DNA of 64,000 bases from contig NC_019697.1 in assembly GCF_000317145.1 (NCBI RefSeq), positions 62,001 to 126,000 of the forward strand, read 5' to 3'. The notes under the pieces are model-generated. The model worked only from the letters and a program-made list of their open reading frames with translations. It ran no database searches and was not told the origin of the DNA. Numbering within the stretch: position 1 is the stretch's first letter; each line of letters starts with the position of its first letter. Below, one piece after another: positions 43,593 to 53,148 of the stretch. This DNA is from Chamaesiphon minutus PCC 6605. GTDB taxonomy: Bacteria > Cyanobacteriota > Cyanobacteriia > Cyanobacteriales > Chamaesiphonaceae. Both the position numbers and the translations under genes were made by a program.

Positions 43593-44684
43593 ATGGATAT
43601 TGGCATTCCCAGAGAAACCAAAGACCAAGAATTCCGAGTCGGGTTAACTCCGAGCATCGTGCGGACATTAAGCGATCGCGGACATCAAGTATTCGTCGAA
43701 ACTAATGCCGGGAACGGATCTAGCTTTCCCGATGCCGAATATCTCCAAGCTGGAGCTAAAATCGTGCCGACAGCCGCCGCTGCTTGGGATCGAGAAATGG
43801 TTGTCAAAGTCAAAGAACCCCTCGCCAGTGAATACTCATACCTGCAAAAAAACCAAATCCTATTTACCTATCTCCACCTCGCCGCCAATCGCTCCCTCAC
43901 AGAGCAATTGCTCGATACAGGTGTCAGCGCGATCGCTTACGAGACAGTAGAATTACCAGATGGCAAACTGCCCCTACTGGCACCGATGAGCATTATTGCC
44001 GGGAGATTGTCAGTACAATTTGGCGCGAGATTTCTGGAGAAACAACAAGGGGGTAGTGGTGTCCTCCTGGGTGGCGTTCCTGGCGTCCAACCCGGACGAG
44101 TCACCATCCTCGGTGGGGGGATTGTCGGTACCGAAGCCGCACGGATGGCGGTCGGTATGGGCGCGCAGGTGACGATTCTGGATGTGAATGTCGATCGATT
44201 GAGCTACCTAGAAACTATCTTCGGTTCGCGAGTTACTTATCTCTATAGCAATGCCGCTAATATCGAAATCTGCGTCCGCAGTGCCGATCTGGTCATCGGA
44301 GCAGTTTTAATTCTGGGCAAACGTGCGCCGATCCTCGTCTCTAAGGCTCTAGTCGAGCAGATGAAACCAGGTTCCGTGATTGTGGATGTCGCTGTCGATC
44401 AAGGGGGCTGTATCGAGACGCTCCGCCCCACTTCACACACCAATCCTGTCTATATCGAGTCGGGAGTCGTACATTACGGCGTACCAAATATGCCTGGAGC
44501 GGTACCGTGGACGGCAACGCAAGCTTTAAATAATAGTACTGCGCCCTATGTCGTTAAATTAGCCGATCGCGGTTTAGAAGCTCTGACACAGGATTCAAAT
44601 TTGGCAAAAGGAATGAATGTCCAAGCAGGCTCGATCGTGCATCCGGCAGTACAATCGGTTTTTCCAGATTTACCTAGCTGCTAA
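43593..44684 (+). CDS. ald: alanine dehydrogenase
   Basis: A 363-residue NAD-dependent enzyme interconverting L-alanine and pyruvate plus ammonia. It begins with the signature MDIGIPRETKDQEFRVGLTP, has the substrate-binding KVKEP and the NAD motif LGGGIVGTEAARMAVGMGA, and ends with the conserved NMPGAVPWTATQALNNSTAPY region. The length is normal. The 215-base leader includes low-complexity ACTATTCACTA/ACTACTCACTA repeats. Confidence 0.95.
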   Translation: MDIGIPRETKDQEFRVGLTPSIVRTLSDRGHQVFVETNAGNGSSFPDAEYLQAGAKIVPTAAAAWDREMVVKVKEPLASEYSYLQKNQILFTYLHLAANRSLTEQLLDTGVSAIAYETVELPDGKLPLLAPMSIIAGRLSVQFGARFLEKQQGGSGVLLGGVPGVQPGRVTILGGGIVGTEAARMAVGMGAQVTILDVNVDRLSYLETIFGSRVTYLYSNAANIEICVRSADLVIGAVLILGKRAPILVSKALVEQMKPGSVIVDVAVDQGGCIETLRPTSHTNPVYIESGVVHYGVPNMPGAVPWTATQALNNSTAPYVVKLADRGLEALTQDSNLAKGMNVQAGSIVHPAVQSVFPDLPSC

Positions 44685-44906
44685 GTATAATGTATTGCAT
44701 CAGATTTAAATTTTGTCGAACATATCTGCGATCGCCTCAATGGAGCTGGGAAAATCTATTAGTCGCATCCATTCGCGATCGAGCTGTGCGCTCCTGTGGG
44801 TGGCTAAACTATGGCGATCTACCCAATCCATTCGCGATCGATTTGCCACTGCTCGGGAAAGCGCATTTATACTGATAAGCAAGTGTACTTAAATCGGAAC
44901 AGACTT

Positions 44907-45266
44907 ATGGCAACTGAATTCAAGCACATTATGCTGATGGTTAAAAATATCCCGACATCACTGAAGTTCTACAACGAAGGCTTAGGACTCCCAGTCAAGA
45001 TGTCTAGTCCTGGATGGGCAGAATTGGATGCCAATGGTACGACGATCGCGCTACATGCGGCAGAATCAAATGCCGACACTGGCTCCTCACCAATTTTAAG
45101 CTTTCATGTCGATGATATTCAAAGTGCGATCGCAACTCTCGAACAATTAGGCGCAAATCTAGAAGGTCGCGTCCGCGAGCCAGCTTTTGGGAAGGTAGCA
45201 GCGATTCGTACTCCTGACGGTCATTTGGTCAGTTTGCTTCAACCAGCCATGGTAGTTGCTAGCTAG
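44907..45266 (+). CDS. VOC/glyoxalase-fold protein
   Basis: A 119-residue vicinal-oxygen-chelate protein with the two-beta-alpha-beta-beta-beta modules: FKHIMLMVKNIPTSLKFYNEGLGLPV and ILSFHVDDIQSAIATLEQLGA...IRTPDGHLVSLLQP. The metal-ligand pattern (H in FKHI, E in AELD, H in LSFHV) is glyoxalase-I-like but incomplete as read by eye. It could be a glyoxalase, a bleomycin-resistance-type binder or a dioxygenase. I chose the ATG at 44907, since the upstream extension has no family similarity. Confidence 0.75.
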   Translation: MATEFKHIMLMVKNIPTSLKFYNEGLGLPVKMSSPGWAELDANGTTIALHAAESNADTGSSPILSFHVDDIQSAIATLEQLGANLEGRVREPAFGKVAAIRTPDGHLVSLLQPAMVVAS

Positions 45267-45312
45267 TCCCTGATTTTACCACCCATGGAATGGGATGCAA
45301 TTTTAATAGTGT

Positions 45313-45338
45313 CGATCGGTTTTAAATAGAACCGATCG
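45313..45338. terminator. hairpin after the VOC gene
   Basis: Perfect 9-base arms CGATCGGTT / AACCGATCG around an 8-base AT loop (TTAAATAG), 46 bases past the stop. The rest of the 387-base gap to the next gene holds nothing I recognise except the operator at 45554. Confidence 0.5.
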
Positions 45339-45553
45339 AACCTCCCAGATCCAGCAGTTGTTGCGCTCGTCCGCTCAAAATGTTGCTCCTGGCGTATTAT
45401 TACTAGATTTGCCACTGCTAGCCAAGCAAGTTGGCGGACTTCGCACCACAAGCTGCGATTTCAATCGTCAGCGGTTGTTAACCAAGAAGTATTGGACTTC
45501 ATCCGACTTAGCAGTCGTGATACTTGACAAGAACGGAAACACCTGAGTATATT

Positions 45554-45571
45554 AGTAAGTAACCACTTACT
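45554..45571. promoter_or_regulatory. TetR-type operator, site 1
   Basis: Perfect inverted repeat AGTAAGT-AACC-ACTTACT, 83 bases before the secreted-protein gene. Related palindromes precede tetR (46174) and the adaptor gene (46907). Confidence 0.6.
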
Positions 45572-45653
45572 CATTAATTGTTCGATCGCGCTCAGATCGT
45601 CCAAATTGAAATTTGGCGAACCTGCTACGTGGGTCTAACCTCAGAGGTGAAAT

Positions 45654-46070
45654 ATGTCTAAATCTTTGCCATTACTCTTGCTTGGCTCTGTGTCGTCGCT
45701 GTTGTTGTCTGAAATTGCTATTGCCCAAACGCCAGATCTCTCAGTATCGAATGCCAAAGTTCCTAAACCCGCAACGGTTAGCACAAAGATACCTAATGTC
45801 GCCGGGACTTGGAAAGTGTCACTTGGCGAAGAAGGCAGAACCGCAACTTATGTATTTAGTCAAAAAGGCAACGAACTGACAGGTACGATGAAAGGTTTGC
45901 CATTTGGGGATATGCCGATTGCGGGAACGATCGCCAACGATGGTAAAGTGTCTTTCGCTGGCAAAATGCGGGGCATTAAGTTTAGTTTTGCGGGTACGCT
46001 TGCAGGGCAAACGATCAAGGGGACTGCCGATCTCCCAATTGGGCGTAAAAACTGGACAGCGAGCAGGTAA
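45654..46070 (+). CDS. secreted beta-rich protein
   Basis: A 138-residue exported protein. A signal peptide (MSKSLPLLLLGSVSSLLLSEIAIAQ) is followed by a beta-strand-rich domain with alternating glycine turns (GTWKVSLGEEGRTATYVFSQ, GTMKGLPFGDMPIAGTI). This pattern is seen in small lipocalin/avidin-like or DUF4488-type proteins. The start is supported by AGAGGTGA. The TetR-like operator upstream suggests that it belongs to the same regulon as the efflux genes, perhaps as a periplasmic binder of the exported compound; that is inference. Confidence 0.65.
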   Translation: MSKSLPLLLLGSVSSLLLSEIAIAQTPDLSVSNAKVPKPATVSTKIPNVAGTWKVSLGEEGRTATYVFSQKGNELTGTMKGLPFGDMPIAGTIANDGKVSFAGKMRGIKFSFAGTLAGQTIKGTADLPIGRKNWTASR

Positions 46071-46173
46071 GATCGGCTGGACGATCGTCGATTCTCCGAG
46101 GGAGAGGCTACGCCAACGCCATCCTTGCGGCAGAGCCAACTTGACGCTCTTACCACCACCGCGCTACGATCGA

Positions 46174-46187
46174 TGAGTAGTCACTCA
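46174..46187. promoter_or_regulatory. TetR-type operator, site 2 (degenerate)
   Basis: TGAGT-AGTC-ACTCA, the same 4-base spacing as site 1 with shorter arms. It ends 7 bases before the tetR start, suitable for autorepression. Confidence 0.45.
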
Positions 46188-46194
46188 CTTGTTT

Positions 46195-46803
46195 ATGCCT
46201 CGACCTCCCAAAATCACCAATGAAGAAATTTTGGCAGCAGCTAGGCAAGTTTTCTTAGAACAAGGGGAAGGTGGTTCGACAGTAGAGATCGCCCAAAAAG
46301 CTGGCATCTCCGAAGCATCGATTTTCAAACGATTTGCCACCAAGCAAGCTTTGTTTTTAGCCGCAATTGGCGTTTCCGAAACACCCCAATATGCCAAAAT
46401 TTTGTCTAGTCAGACACCAACAGCCGAGATTCGATCGGAATTAACCGAAATCTGTATCCAGATGGTGGGATTTTATCAAGAGGTGATGCCGCGAGTTTTT
46501 ATGATGATGACTCAGACAAAATCATTCCTGCCGCCAATGGTGCCGCCACCGCTCAGAGATAGTCAGTTATTAGCTGGATATCTCGATCGAGCAATTTCTC
46601 AAGGTTATCTCAGATCCTGTGATTCGATGACAGTGGCTCACACGATCGTCGGTGCGATCCAAAACTATTCAATGATTAGCACGATCTCGAACAAGATACC
46701 ATTTCCGATCCCGTTCGTTTTACCCAAGGTTAAATCGATCGAGCCAAAAACTTTTGTTGACAATCTCATTGAAACACTGTGGGTAGGGATTGCCCCAGAG
46801 TAG
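46195..46803 (+). CDS. TetR-family repressor
   Basis: A 202-residue regulator. The N-terminal helix-turn-helix reads ITNEEILAAARQVFLEQGEGGSTVEIAQKAGISEASIFKRFATKQALFLAAIG; the C-terminal ligand domain is helical, with a Met/Pro-rich stretch (MMMTQTKSFLPPMVPPPL). I use the ATG at 46195 (MPRPPKIT), since the longer form starts at TTG. Three operator-like palindromes flank it, and the efflux adaptor starts 140 bases downstream. It probably represses the efflux locus and itself until a toxic ligand binds. Confidence 0.85.
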   Translation: MPRPPKITNEEILAAARQVFLEQGEGGSTVEIAQKAGISEASIFKRFATKQALFLAAIGVSETPQYAKILSSQTPTAEIRSELTEICIQMVGFYQEVMPRVFMMMTQTKSFLPPMVPPPLRDSQLLAGYLDRAISQGYLRSCDSMTVAHTIVGAIQNYSMISTISNKIPFPIPFVLPKVKSIEPKTFVDNLIETLWVGIAPE

Positions 46804-46906
46804 AAGGTAGCTATCTATTATCTCCGTGAGTTACCTGTAATGACAATTCGATCTCCGTATTGGACAGAGATCGTTATAGCTAGATATTTTTTTAGCTAAT
46901 TAATAA

Positions 46907-46918
46907 GTAAGTACTTAC
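46907..46918. promoter_or_regulatory. TetR-type operator, site 3
   Basis: A perfect palindrome GTAAGTACTTAC just upstream of the adaptor gene start. It shares the AAGT/ACTT half-sites with site 1, but without the 4-base spacer. Confidence 0.55.
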
Positions 46919-46942
46919 ATTTTAATGACTAATGAGGAAAAC

Positions 46943-48718
46943 ATGTTAATCGATAAGTCTGTTAATTCAGCTTCGAGCCAGCAATCTCCAGCAGAACATA
47001 GATTAAGTAGCACTCTGGTAACAACAACATCGCACCAACAATCTAGATCGGAAAATTTGGAAACAGGCGATCTCGATCATTCACAGTCTAGCCAGTCGCC
47101 AGCCAAGCCATCGTGGTTGAAATGGAAATGGCTCATTTTCATCCTTCCGCCGATTGTTATAGCATTAGGTGGCCCCGTTGGTTTGGGGTCGAAATTGATG
47201 GAGTTATTGCCAAGCGGATCGGCAGTCAAGCCACTCACTCAGGCAGTCGAGCGTAAAACCGTTGCGACAAGCATCACTGCCAATGGCACGGTTAAAGCCC
47301 ATCGATCGATTAATCTTAGCCCCAAAACCGCCGGAATTATTAAAACCTTACTCGTCAAAGAAGGCGATCGAGTCAAGCAAGATGAGGTAGTTGCGGTCAT
47401 GGATGACTCCAACTTGCGCGGTCAACTCGTGCAATACCAAGGACAACTATTGCAACAGCGGGCAAATCTGCAACAATTGCAAGCTGGCAATCGCCCTCAA
47501 GATATTGCTAAGGCAGAAGCACAATTAGCCGAAGCCGAAGCCAATCTCCAACAATTACAAGCCGGAAATCGCCCTCAAGATATTGCCAAAGCAGAGGCAC
47601 AATTAGCCGAAGCCAAAGCAAATCTCCAACAATTACAAGCCGGAAATCGTCCGCAAGAAATCGCTCAAGCTACTGCCAAGTTGCAGCAAGTCCAGGCAAC
47701 CCTCAAACAGCGAGAGGGGGATTGGCAGCGTTATCAGCAACTGTACAAATCGGGGGCGATTTCTGGGCAAATCCTAGAGCAAAAACGCGCCGATCGAGAT
47801 GTCGCTCAAAATCAGGTTGTGGAGGCACAACAAGTTTTAGCCCTCCAAAAAGCGGGAACTAGACCAGAACAGATTGCCCAAGCCCAAGCGAAGGTCGCCC
47901 AGCAAGCGGAGGCTCTGAGCTTAATCAAAGCGGGTGCGCGGAAAGAAGAAATCGCTCAAGCTAAGGCCAAAGTCGAGCAACAAGTCCAAGCGGTCGCTGT
48001 ACTCAAGGCAGGTACTCGCAAAGAAGAGATAGACCAAGCCATCGCTCAGGTACAAGCTGCGCAAGGGTCTTTAAAAACAATTCAAAATCAGATCGAGGAA
48101 ACAAAGGTTTTAGCTCCTTTTAATGGGATCGTGCTGGAAAAATATGCCGATGTGGGTGCTTTTGTCAGCCCTTCGATGGCAGGTGGTGGGGGAGCTTCAG
48201 CCTCGTCTTCATCCATCTTGATGCTCACTAGCGTTCGCCAGCAAGTAGTCGTCAATCTCTCCGAATCGCAAATCGCCAAGGTCAAATTAGGACAGTCGGT
48301 GGCGATTAAAGCGGATGCCTTTCCTGGCGAGAAATTTACAGGCAAAGTCGAGCAAATTGCCCCTCAAGCCAAAGTGACTCAAAACGTTACTAGTGTTGAG
48401 GTGCGGGTATCTATTGACTCTGCGACAGCCACCAAATTAGCGGCAGGGATGAATGTAGAAGCTGATTTTGCCGTCGGTCAGTTAGAAAATGCAATCTTCG
48501 TGCCCAACGCTGCGGTGGTCAAACAGGCTGAGGGTGCTGGCGTATACGTTTTGGGCGAGGGTAATAAATCCGTATTTCGCCAGATCCAAACGGGTGTGAC
48601 TGTCGGCAAGCAAACCGAGGTGAAATCAGGGCTTCAAGGTAACGAGCAGGTGTTGCTCAGTCCGCCAGCCGAGCAGAAATCTGGTGGGGGTATATCGTTA
48701 CCACGTCCGTCGCAGTAA
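46943..48718 (+). CDS. efflux periplasmic adaptor (HlyD/MacA family)
   Basis: A 591-residue membrane fusion protein bridging an ABC permease to TolC. I prefer the ATG at 46943, which follows TGAGGAAAAC; an in-frame ATG at 46925 lies in the operator edge. A long Ser/Gln-rich cytoplasmic tail leads to one membrane helix (WLIFILPPIVIALGGPVGLG). The lipoyl half-domain, a very long coiled coil with three near-identical 26-residue units (about 175-255) and further AKVxQQ repeats, and a beta-barrel domain (LAPFNGIVLEKYADVGAFVS) follow. It heads the efflux locus behind tetR. Confidence 0.88.
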   Translation: MLIDKSVNSASSQQSPAEHRLSSTLVTTTSHQQSRSENLETGDLDHSQSSQSPAKPSWLKWKWLIFILPPIVIALGGPVGLGSKLMELLPSGSAVKPLTQAVERKTVATSITANGTVKAHRSINLSPKTAGIIKTLLVKEGDRVKQDEVVAVMDDSNLRGQLVQYQGQLLQQRANLQQLQAGNRPQDIAKAEAQLAEAEANLQQLQAGNRPQDIAKAEAQLAEAKANLQQLQAGNRPQEIAQATAKLQQVQATLKQREGDWQRYQQLYKSGAISGQILEQKRADRDVAQNQVVEAQQVLALQKAGTRPEQIAQAQAKVAQQAEALSLIKAGARKEEIAQAKAKVEQQVQAVAVLKAGTRKEEIDQAIAQVQAAQGSLKTIQNQIEETKVLAPFNGIVLEKYADVGAFVSPSMAGGGGASASSSSILMLTSVRQQVVVNLSESQIAKVKLGQSVAIKADAFPGEKFTGKVEQIAPQAKVTQNVTSVEVRVSIDSATATKLAAGMNVEADFAVGQLENAIFVPNAAVVKQAEGAGVYVLGEGNKSVFRQIQTGVTVGKQTEVKSGLQGNEQVLLSPPAEQKSGGGISLPRPSQ

Positions 48719-48813
48719 ATCTCAGATTCCGCCTGGGAAAGGGGAGGGGGAAACGGGAAGACGAGGGACGCTTGCGTTCCTAATTCACTATTCACTATCC
48801 ACTATTCAACATT

Positions 48814-50076
48814 ATGGTTTTATTCAAACAGCGTCCGCACCAAGTTTCGACCTGGGAAATATCAGAGATGGCGATCGAAGCCTTGTGGAGTAATAAACTC
48901 CGCAGTGGTTTGACGATGCTGGGGGTAATTATTGGGATTTCCTCGACGATTGGGATTTCGTCGATCGGGCAAGGCGTACAGAAATCAACGGCTGATAGCA
49001 TTCGGGGATTGGGGACGGATGTATTGCAAGTGATGGCTGGTGCCGCTCAAAGTGGTGGAATCAGTCAGGGACAAGGCTCTTTGACAACATTAAATTGGGA
49101 AGATGCTAAAGCGATCGCCGAACAAGCTCCTGGCGCAACAGTTGTTTCGGCTTTTTTACAGCGGAATACCCAAGTAGTCTATGGCGAGAAGAATACTTCG
49201 ACGACGGTGTATGGTACCGACTTGAGCTATTCACAGGCGCGGAATACTTTCCCAAAATCGGGGCGATTTTTTGACGATGAAGAGCTAAAATCGGCGGCAT
49301 CAGTAGCCGTAATTGCGCCCACAGTCCAGAAAAATCTGTTTCCAGCCAATGTCGATCCGATCGGTACCAAGATTCGGATTCAGGGTGAAATCTATGAAGT
49401 CATTGGGGTAATGGAAGTCAAAGGTTCCCAAGGCCCCCAAGATCGGGACGACGCGGTGTATATTCCCCTGACGAGTATGTCGGCTCGAATCGTTGGGAAT
49501 AATTCGCTGATGGGGATTTCAATTAATGGCATCTATATCAAAGGTCGCGATGAATCACAACTAGAAATAGTCAAGTTTCAAGTTGCTAATATTTTGCGCT
49601 TGCGTCATAACATCGACACACCTGAAGATGATGATTTTAAAATTACTAATCAAGCAGATATCCTTAAAACATTCGACACGATTTTTGGCTTACTCACAAC
49701 ACTAATTATCGCAATTGCTGGAATCTCACTAGTAGTAGGTGGGATTGGAATTGCCAATATTATGTTAGTTTCTGTCGTCGAAAGGACGCGAGAGATTGGT
49801 ATTAGAAAAGCTTTGGGCGCAACCGATCGTGCTATTCTGACTCAATTTCTTACGGAGTCAGTGATTATTTCGGTAGTGGGTGGATCGATCGGTATCATCT
49901 TAGGAATTGGTATCACTTTCGTTTCTGCTACAGCATTTAAGTTTGCTTTTTTGGTTTCGGGCAATGCGATCGCAATCGGTTTTGGTTTATCGACTGCGGT
50001 GGGATTGTTAGCAGGCGTAATTCCAGCTAAAAATGCGGCCAAACTCGATCCGATTGTTGCCTTACGCAGTGATTAA
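48814..50076 (+). CDS. MacB-like ABC transporter permease
   Basis: A 420-residue permease of the MacB/FtsX class without its own ATPase domain. The N-terminal membrane helix (LRSGLTMLGVIIGISSTIGISS) is followed by the large periplasmic MacB_PCD domain (about 50-270), then three helices with the conserved VVERTREIGIRKALGATDRAIL loop. The matching ATPase is encoded separately at 53149. With the adaptor and TolC it would form a tripartite pump driving efflux of drugs, peptides or siderophores from periplasm to outside. It is 95 bases after the adaptor. Confidence 0.9.
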   Translation: MVLFKQRPHQVSTWEISEMAIEALWSNKLRSGLTMLGVIIGISSTIGISSIGQGVQKSTADSIRGLGTDVLQVMAGAAQSGGISQGQGSLTTLNWEDAKAIAEQAPGATVVSAFLQRNTQVVYGEKNTSTTVYGTDLSYSQARNTFPKSGRFFDDEELKSAASVAVIAPTVQKNLFPANVDPIGTKIRIQGEIYEVIGVMEVKGSQGPQDRDDAVYIPLTSMSARIVGNNSLMGISINGIYIKGRDESQLEIVKFQVANILRLRHNIDTPEDDDFKITNQADILKTFDTIFGLLTTLIIAIAGISLVVGGIGIANIMLVSVVERTREIGIRKALGATDRAILTQFLTESVIISVVGGSIGIILGIGITFVSATAFKFAFLVSGNAIAIGFGLSTAVGLLAGVIPAKNAAKLDPIVALRSD

Positions 50077-50080
50077 AACA

Positions 50081-50753
50081 ATGAATAATAATTATCCACA
50101 GTTGCTAATAGTATTGAGCCTCATGATGCAGCCATCATTGAATGTCTGCGATAGCAAACAAGTATCTCAACCAGCAGCCGAAAGATTTTTTACTGCCGAT
50201 CGACTCGACCCAGAATGGTTTACACCCAGCACTTTGGAAATCGACAATTTATCCGAATTTCAAAAAAAATGAGATAATCCTAACGCAAAATATGATAAAT
50301 ATTTTTGATTGCGTCTCAATAGAAAGTTATCTTTATGAGATTTTAAGATATTCACTCGATGTAGAGAAAATATCGATCGATGCTTATGCCAAGGTGTCAT
50401 TAGCCGAGCGCACAAATGACATTTGGTTGGCAATCATTCTCGTTTCCAAGCAAGAACATCAAATCGAGATTGTTTGCTCGACCGAAGTCGATCGTCAGTT
50501 TGGTTATAAATTCGCCAATACAGCGATCGCTTCACTCCACAATCAAGGATTTACAAACATCACTTCAGATAATTTTATTCGACTGCAAGCAACATACAAT
50601 ACTTTGCTCGAAAGATTGCCTTTGGTATATAATGCTCGATCGCTAAATTTATTTTTTCCTGACGAAAGTTATCGAATGGCGATCCTGTATGGATTAATTG
50701 TAGAAATTAAAAAATTCAATAAAATTGGATTGAGCTTGCCGATTTTAAATTGA
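50081..50753 (+). pseudogene. secreted protein gene with a frameshift in an A8 run
   Basis: The first frame starts at ATG 50081 (signal-like MNNNYPQLLIVLSLMMQPS, then RLDPEWFTPSTLEID) and stops at 50272 just after a run of eight A (50262-50269). The +1 frame is open from before that point to 50753 (NEIILTQNMINIFDCV ... SLPILN). Dropping one A joins them into about 223 codons. The N-terminal DPEWFTPSxL motif is one I have seen in exported cyanobacterial serine-hydrolase-like proteins. It could be a sequencing slip, a real mutation or transcriptional slippage. It lies between the permease and tolC genes. Confidence 0.55.
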
Positions 50754-50790
50754 ATTTGCAACTTATGCATTGAATTTACGATTGCAAAAA

Positions 50791-52248
50791 ATGAATACTA
50801 ATTTAACTAAACTAAGAGCGATTCAATTTAAAGCAATTTGTGTTATTTCAGCTTTGATTTTGAGTATTGCGAGTGGGATGGCCGCCGCCGCAAGCATACC
50901 CAGTGCTGACGCTCGCCGACTACAACCAGATCGATCGATGCTCCTGGCTCAAAATACTCCCAGCAACATTGGCAAGATTAACAACGATCTCAACCTCCCC
51001 AAAATAGGTGCTGATGTTCAAATTACCAACACAAAATCTTTGACCTTAAAAGATGCGATCGATATCGCCTTTCGGAATAATCGCGATGTCCAAGTGGCAC
51101 GTCTGGCGGTCGATCGAGATACCGCTGGAATTCGATCGGCACAAGCCGATCAAGCATTACAAATAGGCTTGACAAGTACCCTGCAAAATCAGGGATCGCC
51201 TGTAATCTTTGGTACTCAAGCAACAACTAGCACCAATTCAAATGTCCAAGGACAACTCCAAGCCACTTATATCATCTTGGATGCAGGTCGTAATAGCAGC
51301 AGCGTGCGGGCGGCTGAAGATCAAGTGAAATTTAGCAAACTAGATTTGCTCCGCATCGAACAAAAGCTGCGTGGCGATGTCACCACTGCCTATTACGATC
51401 TCCAAGCTGCCGATTCCTCAGTCATCATCAACCAAGCCTCGATAACTGACGCCAAGCGCAGCTTGAGCGACGCTCAACTCCAAGAAAAAGCTGGTACGGG
51501 AACTAAATTTGACATCCTTCGCGCCCAAGTTCAACTGGCGACAGCCGACCAAAATCTGGTCAATGCCCAAGGGCAACAGCAAACCGCCCGCAAAAATATC
51601 GCGCAGTTACTCAGTGTCGATGATAATACCGAATTCACTACCGCCGATACTGTGCGCGAATTGGGAGATTGGCGGTATTCCCTAGAGGAAAGTATCGTGT
51701 TGGCGTACAAAAAACGTCCAGAAATCCAGCAACAACTAGTCAACCGCAGCATTAGCCAACAACAACAAATCATCGCGGCTGCTGCTGATTCCCCCCAGGT
51801 AAGCCTGTTTGCTAACTACAATCTTGGCAAAACCCTGACTGATTCGACCTCCGCCCAAGATAGCTATAGTGTGGGCGCACAGTTAAGTTGGAGTTTTTGG
51901 GATGGTGGTGCTGCCAGAGCAAATTCTGACAGGCAGAAAGTCAACCAAGAAATCAATGAAAACCAGTTGACCACTCAGCGCAATCAAATTCGGTTTGAGA
52001 TCGAGAGAGCCTTCTACAGCCTCGGCACCAATAAAAAAAATATTACTACTGCCACTCAATCGCTTCAACAGGCAGAAGAAAGTCTCAAACTAGCCCGTCT
52101 GCGCTTTCAAGCAGGCATTGGCACTCAAACTGATGTCATCCAAGCCCAAACCGAATTGGCTACAGCCCGTGGTAATCGGGTCTCCGCGATCCTAAACTAC
52201 AATCGCGCTCTAGCCAGTTTGCGCGTAGCTACGGTGCTAGTTGAGTAA
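50791..52248 (+). CDS. TolC-family outer membrane efflux protein
   Basis: A 485-residue outer-membrane channel. I use the ATG at 50791 rather than a TTG seven codons upstream; it gives a signal peptide ending at GMAAAASIPS. Two outer-membrane efflux repeats are visible, each a long helical hairpin (LTLKDAIDIAFRNNRDVQVARL, and the second from about residue 275), with the late motif ARLRFQAGIGTQTDVIQAQTELA. It forms the outer-membrane exit of the pump encoded around it. Confidence 0.9.
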   Translation: MNTNLTKLRAIQFKAICVISALILSIASGMAAAASIPSADARRLQPDRSMLLAQNTPSNIGKINNDLNLPKIGADVQITNTKSLTLKDAIDIAFRNNRDVQVARLAVDRDTAGIRSAQADQALQIGLTSTLQNQGSPVIFGTQATTSTNSNVQGQLQATYIILDAGRNSSSVRAAEDQVKFSKLDLLRIEQKLRGDVTTAYYDLQAADSSVIINQASITDAKRSLSDAQLQEKAGTGTKFDILRAQVQLATADQNLVNAQGQQQTARKNIAQLLSVDDNTEFTTADTVRELGDWRYSLEESIVLAYKKRPEIQQQLVNRSISQQQQIIAAAADSPQVSLFANYNLGKTLTDSTSAQDSYSVGAQLSWSFWDGGAARANSDRQKVNQEINENQLTTQRNQIRFEIERAFYSLGTNKKNITTATQSLQQAEESLKLARLRFQAGIGTQTDVIQAQTELATARGNRVSAILNYNRALASLRVATVLVE

Positions 52249-52357
52249 TCGATCTGAAATAGATCGAATTCAAGTCGTGACTGGACTTGATGTTGAAAAC
52301 CCAGTGTTTATCTACCCACAGCCTAACTTTCAACTAAATTTTTAGGAACGCAAATAG

Positions 52358-52987
52358 ATGAACATCGCCACAAATAGCTCAGCCAAACTTACGACCAACA
52401 TTCACCTCACCCTTAACAATATGAGTCCTATTGCTCGGATATCTGCCCAGATGTTGGTAAATACGATCGCAATTGTCCTAATTGGCTGGATCTATATTCC
52501 TGCTACCAATGCTCAACCCACAACACCAGCTCCAGAAACTACTCCCCCACCGCCGCAAGATGCTACCCCACCGACACCAAAACAAAGCAGCTATTTTGGC
52601 TTCGGCGGAAATATCGGCATTCAAGGGAGCACTACTTCTCTATCACAAGGCAGTTTTTCATTACTAAATAAGCAGGTTTTAACTGACAATCTAGCGATAC
52701 ATGGTGCGATGACAATATTTGGTAGTTCGGTTTCTTCTCACTCTGTTGCATTGACATTCAATCAGCCGATCTCCAATAACGATCTACCGATCGTTTTCAC
52801 TCCATTTATCGGTGGGGGCATCATCGTACATTATGAAGATGGCACCAAAATTAATCCCCTAGTTACAGGTGGGATTGATGCTAGTACACCTTTTGGTCTA
52901 ACCGGAACGTTACGGATTAATGCCGGATTTATCAACGATCGACAAGCTGATATCGGCATCCTGTTTGGTATTGGCAAAAACTATTAA
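52358..52987 (+). CDS. secreted, probably beta-barrel protein
   Basis: A 209-residue exported protein. A signal-like hydrophobic segment (QMLVNTIAIVLIGWIYIPATNAQ, ending near residue 50) is followed by a Pro/Thr linker (TTPAPETTPPPPQDATPPTP). Then comes a Gly/aromatic, strand-alternating domain of about 130 residues (YFGFGGNIGIQGSTTSLSQG) ending IGILFGIGKNY. This looks like a small eight-strand outer-membrane barrel. A later ATG (52421) could be the true start. It lies between tolC and the ATPase, so it may be an accessory of the export system. Confidence 0.6.
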   Translation: MNIATNSSAKLTTNIHLTLNNMSPIARISAQMLVNTIAIVLIGWIYIPATNAQPTTPAPETTPPPPQDATPPTPKQSSYFGFGGNIGIQGSTTSLSQGSFSLLNKQVLTDNLAIHGAMTIFGSSVSSHSVALTFNQPISNNDLPIVFTPFIGGGIIVHYEDGTKINPLVTGGIDASTPFGLTGTLRINAGFINDRQADIGILFGIGKNY

Positions 52988-53148
52988 TATATACTCGTTC
53001 TTGAAAATTTTTACGTTCCGATCGCATATTTATTATCCACATAAAAAATATTTTTCTATGTGGATACAATCAAATTGGATAGTTTACGCTCTTCAGTATT
53101 GTCGAGATTTATTAAATCTAATGGCATGTATAACATGGATGGTTATTT

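Noticed and set aside
44690-44906. A frame upstream of the VOC protein as a fusion partner or separate gene
   Set aside because: It shows no conserved sequence and is rich in CGATCG octamers; the VOC fold begins exactly at the ATG at 44907.
45358-45546. A 62-codon plus-strand frame before the TetR operator
   Set aside because: No start signal, no domain, and a composition unlike neighbouring genes; it runs up to the operator region.
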